Origin: Lactuca virosa
Taxonomy: Eukaryota; Streptophyta; Magnoliopsida; Asterales; Asteraceae
DNA length: 64,000 nt
Assembly (NCBI GenBank): GCA_928212115.1
Contig: CAKMRJ010005634.1
Span: 250,550,656-250,614,655, forward strand
Reading direction: 5' to 3'
Below, piece after piece: positions 13,073-24,108 of the stretch (position 1 is its first letter; every line of letters begins with the position of its first letter). The translations under genes and the position numbers were made by a program. Under the pieces are notes generated by a model. It saw only the letters and a list, made by a program, of their open reading frames with translations. It did no database searches and had not been told where the DNA came from.

Positions 13073-13086
13073 TTTTTCTTGTAGTG

Positions 13087-14012
13087 GAAAAAGCGATTGG
13101 AGGGTCGCGAAGTTTTCTAAATACATATGGAGAGAGCATGGTTTTGATACAACCATGGATGAGACCTTAATCAACTCATGGGTAAACCCTACCCGAAGGC
13201 TTCTCGATGATTATAATAGGCTTATATTAACGTATGCTGAACCTCCATCCGATGGATATTGGGATATTCCAGTCTCTCCCAACTCCAAATCTTTCCCCGT
13301 GTTCGAGCCTTTTGATCTTCGCCTCCTAGATGATCAAAGACTCCCCCTCAAATTTGAACGCTTAAATCAGTTTCATGCTAAGCATGGAACTGACTTCGAA
13401 AAGATCTGGTCCAATGACAGACCATCAGCAGTCAAGAGTTACAAAGTGAGGAAGTTTATGAAGACTGGCTTTGTTCAGTATACCCTCACTTGGAGAGGAG
13501 ATGATTATATTAGGACGCAGGCTGACTTTCCCTGCATGAACCCCGAAGAAGTTTTCCTAATTGCAAGGGTTTTTCAAGTCAAAGCCAAAAAGCATCCAAA
13601 AATGAAAATTGTGTGTGATAAAGACAGTGAATTCCTTAAAGCATTGGTCTGTGATTTTGGGAAAATAGATGCTGAAATTCACCATATCTTGGCTAAGAAA
13701 TTCAATTTTCTAGCCTTCAAGTCCACACCAAGATTTACTGAAGGTTATCAAGAAATGTCACTCGGAGCAACAAACTTTCCAGAGCTAGGAGTGATTTACA
13801 AGAAAACCAACAGTGATCTCAGATACTTCATTCCTATCACCGCAATGCACAGATTGACTAAGAAGCAACTGGAAACAACTCTAGTTTTGGTCCAAAGATC
13901 CAAAAATACAACTGAAGAGGTGAAGTTTGAAATCACCCGGAGGATCCAGTGGCTAGGTGAAGTAAGAAACTTTTGGTGGATCATTATCATTTTCTTGAAG
14001 CTCAACAAGTGA
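13087..14012 (+). pseudogene. Element X ORF, C-terminal segment
   Basis: Immediately right of the CACTA element a frame is open from 13089 (KSDWRVAKFSKYIW...) through an internal ATG at 13155 to TGA at 14010-14012, about 307 codons with no stop. Removing the CACTA element places this frame in phase with the coiled-coil frame at 5971, not with the Pro-rich one, so one indel separates them. The protein is rich in Phe, Lys and aromatic residues (FEPFDLRLLDDQRLPLKFER, FVQYTLTWRGDDYIRTQADF) and has no zinc knuckle, protease or polymerase motif. I do not recognise it. It is the best preserved part of element X. Confidence 0.55.
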
Positions 14013-14232
14013 ATAAGAAAAGTTGAAGAGGTCACTTTGGAGGAAATTCTTAAAGCAAAAGTGACCCTCTTAAACTTAACGATCCGCAGTCCTAATTTTC
14101 TACCATATCTTCTTTGGCTACCACAATGGATGTTTGTCTACCGCAATTGAAGATGTTGTTTTGAGAACCGGAGTGAACCGCAACTACTACTACTACAGTG
14201 AAGACCTCTTTGTTACGTCAACTGACTTAGTG
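14013..14232. other. Element X non-coding tail
   Basis: The stretch runs from the end of the element X frame to the LTR-like terminus. No ORF and no clear polypurine tract are visible; a weak candidate (AATTGAAGA) lies at about 14141-14149. Confidence 0.4.
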
Positions 14233-14679
14233 TGTTAGTATTACTTTGTCCAGTGAACCTTGCATGGTCACTTGAGTCAGTAGTTATTTATTCCATATGT
14301 AACTTTTTGAGACACTATAAATAGAGTCTTCGTCTTCATGTATCTTTACCACTTCTTAACGATCTTTTGAACCTTCACTGAAATACAAAGATCATTCTCT
14401 AATATCTCTATCTTATCTAATATTCGAGATCCTCTTCACCTTAAACTTATCACACATACTAACTTGTGTTTGAATGAAAACCTCGTTATGAATCAGTTTG
14501 GTGTATACTTGATATAACTTGTTGTCATTTACATTTCCTTTACTTTTCCGCAACTAACTATCTAACATTTCTAACTTATTGTTGTTGAGCTAAGTTGATC
14601 CTTGAGATTAACTTATTCCATAACTATTATCTTGTACTAACGTTTGTTCAAGTGTTTTTCCCAAGTTTTTCTCTCAACA
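14233..14679 (+). mobile_element. Probable right LTR of element X
   Basis: It ends CTCTCAACA at 14679, directly against gypsy pol sequence on the right, and begins TGTTAGT, giving a short TGTTA/CAACA inverted terminus usual for Ty1/copia-type LTRs. A TATA box (TATAAATAG, 14316-14324) lies about 85 bases into it. The start could instead be at about 14151 (TGTTGTTTTGAG). The left LTR is not in the window, so the call rests on one end only. Confidence 0.5.
14316..14324 (+). promoter_or_regulatory. TATA box in the element X LTR
   Basis: TATAAATAG fits the plant TATA consensus and lies in the expected U3 position, upstream of a CT-rich leader-like stretch (14325-14460). Confidence 0.5.
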
Positions 14680-15596
14680 GTACTGCAATCTTGGAGAAAT
14701 CCTGAATGAATCTCCGGTAGTACCCTGCCAATCCCAAGAAACTCCTGATATCCGAGGGAGATTTTGGAACCTCGCACTACATCACCGCCTCGATCTTGGT
14801 CGGATCGACCAAAATCCCATCCTAGTTAACGAGGTGTCCAAGGAACTGAACCTCTCGTAACCAGAACTCGCACTTTGAGAACTTAACATAAAGCCTTTCT
14901 CGCCTCAAAACCCCCAGGAGCTTGCGAAGATGCTCCTCATGCTGCTCTCTAGTCTTGGAATATACCAAGATATCATCAATAAACATGATCACTAAACGAT
15001 CGAGCATCGACATGCATACCCGATTCATCAAATCCAAAAAAACTACAGGTGCATTAGAGAGCCCAAATGACATCACCACGAACTCATAATGCCTATAACG
15101 AGTCTGGAATGCGGTCTTCTCCACGTCCTCCTCCCTCACTTTGACCTGATGGTTCTTGGACCTCATATCTATCTTAGAGAACCAAGATACACCCTGAAAC
15201 TGATCAAAGAGACCATCAATCCGCGAAAGGGGATAACGGTTCTTCACCGTTAGCTTGTTCAACTCTCGGTAATCAATACACATTCGATGTGAACCATCCT
15301 TCTTCTTGACGAATAGAATCGGCGCTCCCGATGGAGAACTACTCGGTCTGATGACAACTCCTGCCTAGAAGCTCCTGTAACTGAGATGACAACTCCTTCA
15401 TCTCAGGCAGTGCCAAACAGTACGGCGCCTTGGCAATCGGGGATGCACCTGGCACGAGCTCAATCCTAAACTCGACCTGCCTCTCATGAGGCACACTGGG
15501 TAACTTCTTCATAAATACATCAGCGAACTCCTTGACGACCGAAACATCAGCAACCGAAACCTGATCTCCAACCCACGTATCCACCACATAAGCCAA
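14680..15596 (-). pseudogene. Ty3/gypsy reverse transcriptase, 3'-truncated and frameshifted
   Basis: The N-terminal linker (15596-15339) has the retro-type phrase ELVPGASPIAKAPYCLALPE. After a frameshift the RT core (15283-14822) reads MCIDYRELNKLTVKNRYPLS, then FSKIDM and MSFGLSNAP, with the catalytic box FIDDILVYS. Below 14822 the frame passes a stop and goes on to YYRRFIQDFSKIAV at about 14690, the entry to RNase H, where element X is inserted. RNase H and integrase are therefore displaced to the left and are not seen in the window. The usual SGYHQ is SKNHQ here. Frameshift, stop and insertion make it a pseudogene. Confidence 0.9.
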
Positions 15597-16056
15597 ATAG
15601 CCCGCGCACCCATGCTGAATGTACTGTTTGAGCCCTGGCTGCAGAACAAAACCCAGAACCTATCTTGGTTCCCTCTCCATAGATAACCAGTTCTCCCCCA
15701 CTTGGGGTTCGAACTACCACGCGCTGATCCTCGCAGTCGATCATAGCGTCGAATCGACTCAGCCAATCCATGCCTACTATCACACAAACATCCCCCATGG
15801 GAATAAGAATCAAATCGATCAGATAAGGCACCCCGAAAATCTCTAGAACGCAACCTCGATATACCGATGATGCAGAAACCTCGTGTTCGTTGGCGATAGA
15901 GACTCGCAACAGACACTCAAACTCCCCAATGGGCATAACAAACTCCTTACTGAACGATCGCGACACAAACGACCGACTTGCCCCCGAGTCAAAAAACACT
16001 AGAGTAGGTAAAGAGTTCACTAGGAACATACCTAACAGAGGTACAAACATAAGCAT
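15547..16056 (-). pseudogene. Ty3/gypsy aspartic protease
   Basis: The minus-strand frame has the active-site motif FFDSGASRSFVS, then SIANEHEVSASSVYRGC and VIVGMDWLSRFDAMIDCEDQ, the standard order of Ty3 proteases. It lies between the gag zinc knuckle and RT of the same element and overlaps the RT linker in another frame near 15590, which marks a frameshift at the PR-RT boundary. Confidence 0.88.
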
Positions 16057-16155
16057 AACATAAAAGATAATTTATAGAATAAGGGATAGAAACATATTTG
16101 TCACAACGTCTGGAGCTTTTCTAGCCTCCTCTGTGGTAAGCTGGAAAGCACGACC

Positions 16156-17304
16156 TCAAGCCCTCGGGGGCTCCGCCCTGCCCTGACTTCCGTTAGTGAT
16201 CCTCAAAGTAGCCTGCGCTGGCCTGGCAACGAGCGATAGACAGTTGGCCTTTACATGGCCAACCTGGTCGCAATGATAGCAAATCCTGAAACTGAGTGTT
16301 GGAGCATGCTGGCGGAAATCCCTCTCGCCATGTGGCCCTGTCGGCCACAATTATAGCACCCATACGAAGATCGACAAGCACCCTCATGCGTCTTGCCGCA
16401 CTTCCCACAAGTACGGCCCTTTCAGCCCCCAAATCTGACATCAGCGGTCTTAAACCGCTTTGGTGCAGGCTGCGATTGCATCGGGGCCGGCCTCTGCTCC
16501 CTCGTCTGCAGATCAATCTCAATCTCACGCCTCCTAGCGGCCGCTTGCATCTACAACAATGAACCATAGCGTTGTATAGAAACAAACTGATTGATCTCCG
16601 TCTTGAGCATGCTCAAGTAACGGGTCATCTCAGCCTACTCAGACGCCGCAAACTCAGGGAAGAACATAGCTCTCTCCGTGAACATCATGGTGATCTCCGT
16701 CACCGTCTCAGTACCCTGCCTCAAGCCCAGATACTCCTGGACAAACCTCTCTCGCTCCACCAGCGGAACATATCGGGAGCGGAACATCTTAGAAAATAGC
16801 TCCCAAGTCACAGCAGCTCTCTGCTCAGCAGAATAGGAACTGGTAGCAAGCCTCCACCAATCCTTCGCTCCGTACCTCAAAAGTTTCATGGCGCACCTGA
16901 CCTTCTGATCAGTAAGGCATAAAAAAGTGAAGAAAAATCTCTCCACATCATATATCCACCTCATGGAAATGATTGGATCTTGTATCCCATCGAAAATCGG
17001 GGGCTTCGTATTGTTGAAGTCCAGATACTAAAAAAACCCGACCCGGTCCAACACCAACAGCAGCTACGGCTACGGAGGCTGTAGCAGCAGCAGTCTCGGC
17101 TATGGTTACGTATCTGTCATCAAAGAACTCCATCATCTCGATCTTAATAGACCCAAACACCTCCGGTATCTGATCCCGGACAATGGCTACCACCTCGTCA
17201 TGAAGAATCTCCCTAATCCAGGCATCCAACTCCTCTACCCCAATCTGCCTGCCGGCTCCTGATCCTGATCTGGATCCGATCTCAACTCGCCTCGTAGCCA
17301 CCAT
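16156..17304 (-). pseudogene. Ty3/gypsy gag with CCHC zinc knuckle
   Basis: The start ATG is taken at 17304 (MVATRRVEIGSRSGSGAGRQ), because the open frame above it looks like leader sequence. The matrix-like part runs to 16948, then shifts frame to the capsid core (16964-16635: RCAMKLLRYGAKDWW, TWELFSKMFRSRYVPL, FVQEYLGLRQGTETVTE). The C-terminal part is spread over two frames and carries CYHCDQVGHVKANC (CX2CX4HX4C) near 16280. The layout gag-PR-RT and the LTR/primer site at 25818 define one minus-strand element. At least two frameshifts disable it. Confidence 0.88.
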
Positions 17305-17361
17305 ACTGAAAATACACCAAGGAGATATCAGATAATACACATAACATAACAGGGGAACCAA

Positions 17362-17867
17362 CTCCGAACAAGCCCTAGGGGTTGTGACTTCTCTGTTACG
17401 CGTACGGGTCCTGTGCTTTCAGTAGTACGGGCTCATACTACCTTCCACACCTACCCATAGTTGTCCCAGAGGATCACCACAACTACCCTAACAATACTTT
17501 ATATCATACTCATACTCTCAATCCTCACACCCTAGAGGATAACAATAGATATCAAAACTAGTCGGCTGACCCCACACCACTCATCCATAAAACTTCCACC
17601 AACCCTACAACACTCGTGTATGCTAGCCATACATAACACTGGACCCTATAGACAGTCGAATATATGATCCTACCCTAAGCCCTTCATCAGAAAAGAACAT
17701 GAAATAAGGCCAGTCCAAACATTCTCAGGCTATAAAGTCGTAGTTATGCATAGCCAGGATGCATACACTAAGCAACTACAGTAATGATGTCAATTCCATT
17801 AGATAAGAACCCTAGGCTATCATGCATCATATAATCAGGCAATTCTATCATGCAAACATCCTAAAAA
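17362..17867 (-). other. Leader of the gypsy element, upstream of gag
   Basis: Non-coding sequence between gag and the copia insertion. The leader resumes at 25587 and runs to the primer-binding site at about 25802-25814. Nothing else is recognised. Confidence 0.5.
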
Positions 17868-18651
17868 TGATGGGATTTAGTATAAGTATACATCCTATGG
17901 TGCACATACAACCCTAAATACCTAGGATCTATGTTTTCACTAATTATACATACAAAGGAGTTTCCAAGGTATTAAGCCTATAACTAGCATCCAAAGATGT
18001 AAACTACACAAGATGCTAGTTAGTGTAACATACCTTATATGTGGCTGGAAGTCTTGATGCATTTAGCCTTTAAGAACTTAGTGCCCCAAGTGTTGCACCT
18101 CAAATGGAATCACAACTCACCTAGAACAAAAATGACTTTTGAGAGAGAAACTCCATGCACCAAAAACCTTCATGAACTCCAATAACATGCACACACACAA
18201 GGTGGCGGTTTTAGGTCATCATATATGTATTTATATGTGTGGCATTTCAAGGGTCATGGGTATAACCCAAATCCATACCCATGGGTTTTTATGATGCATG
18301 GTTCATGTGGCCCAACTCTTTATGTATTCATACATAAACTTGGTCCAACATGGATCATAAGCCCAACACATATAAATATAACTAGTTACCATAATTAGTC
18401 CCCACAGATTTAATTAGTCTCTTTTGATCACTAAATTAATTCCAAATTAATTCTTGATCAATACTAATTAAAACATATGATTTCATATTAATATATTAGA
18501 ACTTATAATATATTAATAAATCATATATAACCTTCTCTCAAGAGTCCATCCTAACAAATTGTCCTGGTGTTATGCAACCCAAATGGACCATGCTACTCTC
18601 GAGTCGAGTACATACCAATAATAATTATGGGCTTAGACATCTAATCCAACA
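17868..18651 (-). repeat. 3' LTR of the non-autonomous copia element
   Basis: On the plus strand it reads TGATGGGATTTAG...ATCTAATCCAACA. The purine tract CCAAGTGGGAGAC (minus strand, 18652-18664) abuts it, as expected for plus-strand priming. Confidence 0.92.
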
Positions 18652-20313
18652 GTCTCCCACTTGGATAAGTCTAAAACTATCATTGCGTATGACTCCAAGA
18701 TCCCGACTAGCAATTGTAGCTCTTAAAAGTCGTTGTCGAACTCTAACCTAGTCAATGACATGTCCATTAGATAATGGATCATATATTCCTCCATTCTAGA
18801 TATCATATGGACTGACACATGGATTATAATCATTCTCTCTGTCCATTTGTTGTTTCCCGATTTCTGATTTATGACAACCGACTAATTGAACAAATCAAAT
18901 CAGTCCAGGCCCGGCCGAGCACTTACGTTTGTCATCACTAAATCATTGAGGGGCCCACAAATATCACTTTTATCCCTCTGAGGGTAAAAGGAATGGATAA
19001 ACTTCGACCCAAATGTTCGCTTGTACTTACTCATCAATTACATACAACGATATGTTTTATAACAACCAAGTTACTAGTTGCGTTTACATTTGTCAATGTA
19101 CAACCGATGCACAACTACAACTCGCACGTCTCTGTTTGAAGAATATAAGATATTATCTTCTCATGATCACTCATGATAAAATCCATGAAGAGAGTCAATT
19201 GAGCGTGGGTTTAATCCAATACTCGAATCTTATTCCAGGAGCACTCATGAATACTGCAGCTATGTCTAGGCCTCCTAGACAAACTACAGACCCATTCATG
19301 ACAGTCTTGCGTCATACCTACTTCCAAAGTATGATTGACTGTGGAGAGTTTGAATAACCTAGTTATTCGGGAAGTCAAAACATGCAAAGTGAAACACAAG
19401 AATAATACTAATCCTATATGGCCCCAAGCACCTTTGAGAGTAAATAAAACACCTTTTATTTAAACACCATATTGATTACTCATTATTCATTGTATAATGT
19501 TTCAAATAATCAACTTTATACTTGAATAAAAAACAATAGCCATGCCATGCTCCAAGCATGCACACTATGTTTGTCCAAACAATAGTTATGCCATACTCCA
19601 AGTATAGACACTATGTTTGTCTATGATCCTTACTTTGTGAAATAGACCAATTGAACATGATTCCAATGATTCTCATTTCACAATCCCCAATCCAAATTGT
19701 AAATGTAAGAATTCCAAATTCTTGCCATTTACTGAAATCTGTTAGATTCTAAACTTATATGCATTGATCCTCTTGTAATGACTATGCACAAAGTCACAAA
19801 GACTTGTCAACAGACATTACAGAGTATTCCAATGGAGATCAATTCCATGGAAATAAAGTCTCAAATTCAAAGTACATTCCTTTGAACATCCTTCTTGCAT
19901 TAAGTTTTTTCCTAATCTTACACATATTTAATGAATATCTTCCTCATATGGAAACATTTCCACATTCCCATTTTGACTATCACTTCTGAACAAGAGTTGC
20001 CTCCTTTCAGAATATGTCAATATGGTCATTCAAAATTAACACTACACTTCTAATTGTCCATGAGCAACCAATCTTTGTAAACCTCAGATTGTCCTCGACA
20101 ATTGCTTAATCATTTTAGTCATATCCAGTTCTAGTACTTTTTCCCTCTTAATGCCCTAGGCATTAGAAAAAATTTAGAAAGGATAAATATTACAGCACAT
20201 GTAACCGATCCTATATCCGAAGCATATAGGACACGATTCATGATGTCTCACATAAAGACATGATCCTAGACCAGTCTTTTGCTACAATATTTTATTTTCC
20301 ATGTTTTCGTAAT

Positions 20314-20348
20314 TCGACTATGAAGAGGGATGTCGTAATCATAATCGG
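20314..20348 (-). other. Hairpin H1a with loop AAGAGGGATGTCGTAAT
   Basis: Arms TCGACTATG (20314-20322) and CATAATCGG (20340-20348) enclose a 17-base loop. The C-A mismatch on the plus strand becomes a G-U wobble in the minus-sense transcript. Confidence 0.6.
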
Positions 20349-20740
20349 ATTTTGAGAACGCAATATATATAGAATTTCCTTATGTTGAACCATTCCAACA
20401 TAAAATTCATATATATACCCTTGACCAAAGATGATTAAAATCTCAATCTAAGCTTTTAGAATTGAAATGAAGTATAATTTCCTCTCCCTTAATTATAGCA
20501 AAACAACTTTTACCCAACTGAAACTTTTGTTTTCTATAATTAACATTGTTAACTTGCAACACTTCTCATAATTGATTATGCTCCCACTAGCATAATAATT
20601 ACTAGCATAACCACTATTCTCCCACTAGAAATCAATACTTTATTGACTTTCTTACCAAAGTTCAGATTTCTGATATGAGATGTTTTGATAAGACTTTATC
20701 AAAATCATACACCTTTCCTTAGATAGCTCACATGTGTGTC

Positions 20741-20796
20741 TTAAACAATTTTAGAACTATGAAAAGGGATGTCGTAATCATAGTCTCAATTGTTTA
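20741..20796 (-). other. Hairpin H1b with loop AAAAGGGATGTCGTAAT
   Basis: Inner arms ACTATG/CATAGT and outer arms TAAACAATT/AATTGTTTA (with a small internal bulge) flank a 17-base loop almost identical to H1a. The arms differ from those of H1c and H1d but remain complementary. Confidence 0.7.
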
Positions 20797-20802
20797 GACC
20801 TT

Positions 20803-20878
20803 TGCCATTTCTCACAAGTCCATGTTAGTGTGACGGTTAACCACACATGCTCCACTAACAACTTTGAGAATGCAAATA
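20803..20878 (-). other. Hairpin H2a with loop GGTTAACCACACATGCTC
   Basis: The core stem is GTTAGTG (20824-20830) with CACTAAC (20853-20859); the pairing extends outward imperfectly (TTTGC...GCAAA). It lies directly beside H1b. Confidence 0.6.
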
Positions 20879-22467
20879 TCACAATTGCTATCTACTTAAA
20901 ATCTACTTAGTGAAAGCGTTTCCTCACCATCATTTTCATGAATCGAAGAGAAACCTTATGACACTTAGATTTCTATGGTGTATGTGTTCCTATCCATGTG
21001 AACTTGTCATAACCGCAAGAGGAGGTTAGTGACAAATCCAAACTCATATGGATTGAACTTTTTTCAATCTTAACTTCTTGCCACCTGGCAGCACAAGGGC
21101 CTACCATTGCTTCCAAGTAGTTATGCAAACAACCGAGAACTCACAGAACTCACATGCATAGTCAACTTTTAACTGGAATGGGCACAGACATAAGAATATG
21201 TCAACACGATAGGTTACAAGCCTCAAGTTGTGTGTTAGTGATAAACAACAGGTTTTTATTCTTGATTAGTTCTTGAAACTTTTCAAGATCTTTAAGCCTC
21301 CCACTGACCTCTTGACATATATGTTTCTCATGTCAAGAACCATTCCTTCACAAAACAAATATTCAAGAGTTAGTGTTGATTCTTATCAAGAAAAACACTT
21401 CACACAATTGGTCTTAGTTGGTCTTTGTTTTATCCAAAACATCAGAACTTACCAATTTCAAATGTACAAGAGTAAGAAAATATTTTACTCTACATTTGAC
21501 AAGTGTTGTTAACCTTCTAAAGATTATGTCACTCAAGTTACAACCTTGGAGTATGACTATAAGACTTGTTTTGGAACGAAGTATGATTCATCTTTTTGAT
21601 TTAACCAATTCAACAATTCACGATTCATCTTCTTAGTCAAACAAATACCCTAAGATGTCCTTAGAGAATCAATTGTGATATGGTTTCATAATCACTAAGA
21701 TAATCATAAAACAAGATACTCAAGTACTCTCCCATCTTTTCAGATTGGAGAAACCTTTATCTTTCTGCCTAATTTGATTCGTCTTATTCATTCTGCCTTA
21801 CATTGAAAATTTTCCAATGTTTCAAAATTACACTTAAACTTGTAAGCATAACCATATTTACTAAACTTTAGCAAATCATGACGAATAGCCTTATCGATCT
21901 TTGTGGTGGACCTGATCAGCACACAAGAATATGTACTCGATCCCTTAGTCCTTCACTTGACTCACATATACATGTGAACAAGGAATTAGTCTTAATTTCC
22001 CAAAGATGAAAATTCTCATTCATCATACAATACAAGTTGCATGATTCCAAGTTTCTATCCAACTGAAACTTGGGTGATGAGAATCTTTCCTTATTTCGTA
22101 AATTATGACACTACCACAAATGAAAGAATCAAATCCATTTTCCAATATTGCAATCAATGGAATCATATAAACAATATAATTTTTCACAAATGCCATTGTA
22201 AGGATATTTAAAATAAATAAAATCAAAACTCTTCTTTTTATTTTAAAACTTGCGGAAAAACTTATCCTTACAATGCAAATGCATATGAAAACTATGTTGT
22301 TATCTATTCCTAAGCAATCTATCATAACTCTTAAGCAACAGGTCAAAATTCTGATCACCGAACCATGCGATCGAAATCCATCTTCGCGATCAGAATCAGC
22401 ATATTCTTCCTTTAAGCTTCCTTTCTTTTCTTTGATTCTTAAAACATCAACATGTGACCTAGTCACA

Positions 22468-23184
22468 TCATGTAATAAGAATCTCCAAATAGGAACTTAA
22501 TAGAGTTAGATAGTGGACTTTACCCGAAGTAGAGTCAAACTTTTTGACTTTACCAACTTTATGATCTTTCAGGTAAATAGGGCAGCTTCGCAACCAATGC
22601 CCCTTCCTTTGGCAATAGAAACATATGGACTCTGTGGGAATGGTACACGGGACTATCTCAGACTTAGGCTTTCTCTTTACCATTTGGTCAACCGAGTTGA
22701 CTATGGTCGATCCCTTTCCATTGGGAAGAGAAAGCTTTTCTTGACTTCCAATGTTTCCATTGTCAATGTCCATGAAGGTTTGGGAATTAGATCTTCCAAT
22801 CAAATTTGCTTTACCAGTGCTCCAAATCATTGCTGATTCAGCAGCATCAAGCAAATAGGTAAGATCATTAAGGGTCATGTCATGGTCTATCATATAGTAG
22901 TCCTAAAGGAACTCACTATGCGACTTAGGAAGTGATTGAAGAACCTAGTCAACAACCAATTTCCTCAAGACTTTGACACCCAACTCTCCCGGCTTGTCAA
23001 TATGTGACTTCATCTCCAAGATGTGAGCACCCACAGACTTTGCTTGCCAATAGGGCTTGAGTGACCTTGAACTTTTCAAGAACTTGTGGGTTAGGGAGAA
23101 TAATTGGAGGAGGTGGAAGATGAGAAGTATGATTTCCATGATCCAATTGCGGGACATCATCTTCATTAGGAAAGCTTGTTGCAA
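22468..23184 (-). pseudogene. Copia-type gag remnant with CCHC knuckle
   Basis: Two minus-strand frames make up the remnant. The upstream one (23184-22945) contains GAHILEMKSHIDKPGELGV, a capsid-type phrase. The downstream one (22893-22468) starts MIDHDMTLNDLTYLLDAAES and carries CFYCQRKGHWLRSC, a CX2CX4HX4C nucleic-acid-binding knuckle, near 22600. A stop and a frameshift separate them. The family is inferred from the LTR termini, the primer site and the knuckle. No protease follows. Confidence 0.8.
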
Positions 23185-23297
23185 GGGATTTAGGAAGATA
23201 TTAGTTGTCTAAACTAGACAATGGGAGATATTCAAGTTAGTTGATTTAAGTCCTTAATATAACACCCAATACAAAATATTAAGGCTAGGACCCAACA

Positions 23298-23350
23298 CAA
23301 TATTTTATAACTTGGAAGAGGGATGCCGTAATCCAAGCTATAAAATATTT
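23298..23350 (-). other. Hairpin H1c with loop AAGAGGGATGCCGTAAT
   Basis: Arms CAATATTTTATAACTTGG (23298-23315) and CCAAGCTATAAAATATTTG (23333-23351) form about 17 pairs with one mismatch, enclosing a 17-base loop that differs from H1a at one position. Confidence 0.75.
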
Positions 23351-23494
23351 GAAGGTAGGCGAATGACGATTCACCAATTTCCACCATGAAAAACGAAATA
23401 GGAATTAGGTTTTAATTGGTTTGAAACTCCTAGATCTTTTGAGATTCATTGAACTTTTCAATGGCATGTTTAAATCTCGATTGTGCCCTCTCAA

Positions 23495-23525
23495 GTTTGT
23501 GACTGGGATGCCGAGGATCACAAAC
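23495..23525 (-). other. Hairpin H1d with loop CTGGGATGCCGAGGA
   Basis: Perfect 8-bp arms GTTTGTGA (23495-23502) and TCACAAAC (23518-23525) around a 15-base loop sharing GGGATGCCG with the other H1 copies. Confidence 0.65.
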
Positions 23526-23562
23526 AAGGTGTGAATAACCATGCAAATTAACTTGGTACCCT

Positions 23563-23630
23563 TAATATTTATCACCTAATCGATGTGCCGGTTACCCACA
23601 CACGCTCCACCGATCCATGATAAACATTAA
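23563..23630 (-). other. Hairpin H2b with loop GGTTACCCACACACGCTC
   Basis: The inner stem is ATCGATG/CACCGAT; the outer stem TTAATATTTATCA pairs with TGATAAACATTAA. Both non-Watson-Crick positions on the plus strand are wobble pairs in the minus-sense transcript. Confidence 0.7.
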
Positions 23631-23639
23631 GTCACCCTT

Positions 23640-23715
23640 TGCCACTCTTACTAGTCCATGTTAGTGTGTCGGTTACCCACACACGCTCCACTAACGACTT
23701 GGTAAGGTACAAAGT
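23640..23715 (-). other. Hairpin H2c with loop GGTTACCCACACACGCTC
   Basis: The core stem is GTTAGTG/CACTAAC, extended by CTTACTAGTC against GACTTGGTAAG with small bulges. The loop is identical to H2b while the outer arms differ completely. Confidence 0.7.
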
Positions 23716-24108
23716 GTAATTTCATGGGTTAGCACCAAATTCACATTTTCCTAAGTAACTAAGATTGAGAATTTATAAGTGTTTAGTTACTTAGTATTTA
23801 TCATTATACTTTTAATGAAGGGAGAATTATAGTCCTGTCAAACCCGTTCGGCTAACGACCCTCCACCAGTCAAGAAAGCGGTGGGTGAGAGTGGACACCC
23901 ATTAAACTGCCATTTTATAGGCAGTAACCTTATACCCCCTTATAGACCGGCTTCGTGAATGAGGCCTACTAACGGTAAGACTGACTTTGTTCTTATACAT
24001 ATATATAACTATTAACTATTAATATTATAATAGTATAAGGGTTGAATTTTAACTTTTAAAATTCTAAGGGTTTACTTGGAATTAAAGTATTTATGGGGAA
24101 ACTTTACA

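Larger units (their letters stand above)
6881..13086 (+). mobile_element. CACTA (En/Spm) DNA transposon, 6206 bp, non-autonomous
   Basis: The termini are CACTACAAGAAAAA (6881-6894) and its exact inverse TTTTTCTTGTAGTG (13073-13086), with TSD GAA. Each end carries several hundred bp of a short subterminal motif (CTACGGAA and variants). The only recognisable gene is a decayed TNP1-like one on the plus strand (10315-12146); no TNP2/TnpD-type transposase with a catalytic core is visible, so the element cannot supply its own transposase. It sits inside element X and splits its reading frame. Confidence 0.93.
6878..13089. repeat. 3-bp target-site duplication GAA of the CACTA element
   Basis: GAA at 6878-6880 and 13087-13089 abuts the CACTA...TAGTG termini. 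Three bases is the duplication length characteristic of CACTA (En/Spm) transposons. Confidence 0.9.
18652..22467 (-). other. Non-coding interior of the copia element, 3' half
   Basis: About 3.8 kb where a complete element would carry integrase, RT and RNase H. I find no conserved polymerase or integrase motif in any frame; the short ORFs look random. Hairpins H1a, H1b and H2a lie here. Confidence 0.7.

Noticed and set aside
13796..14035. Minus-strand ORF opposite element X
   Set aside because: A shadow of the long plus-strand frame 13089-14012.
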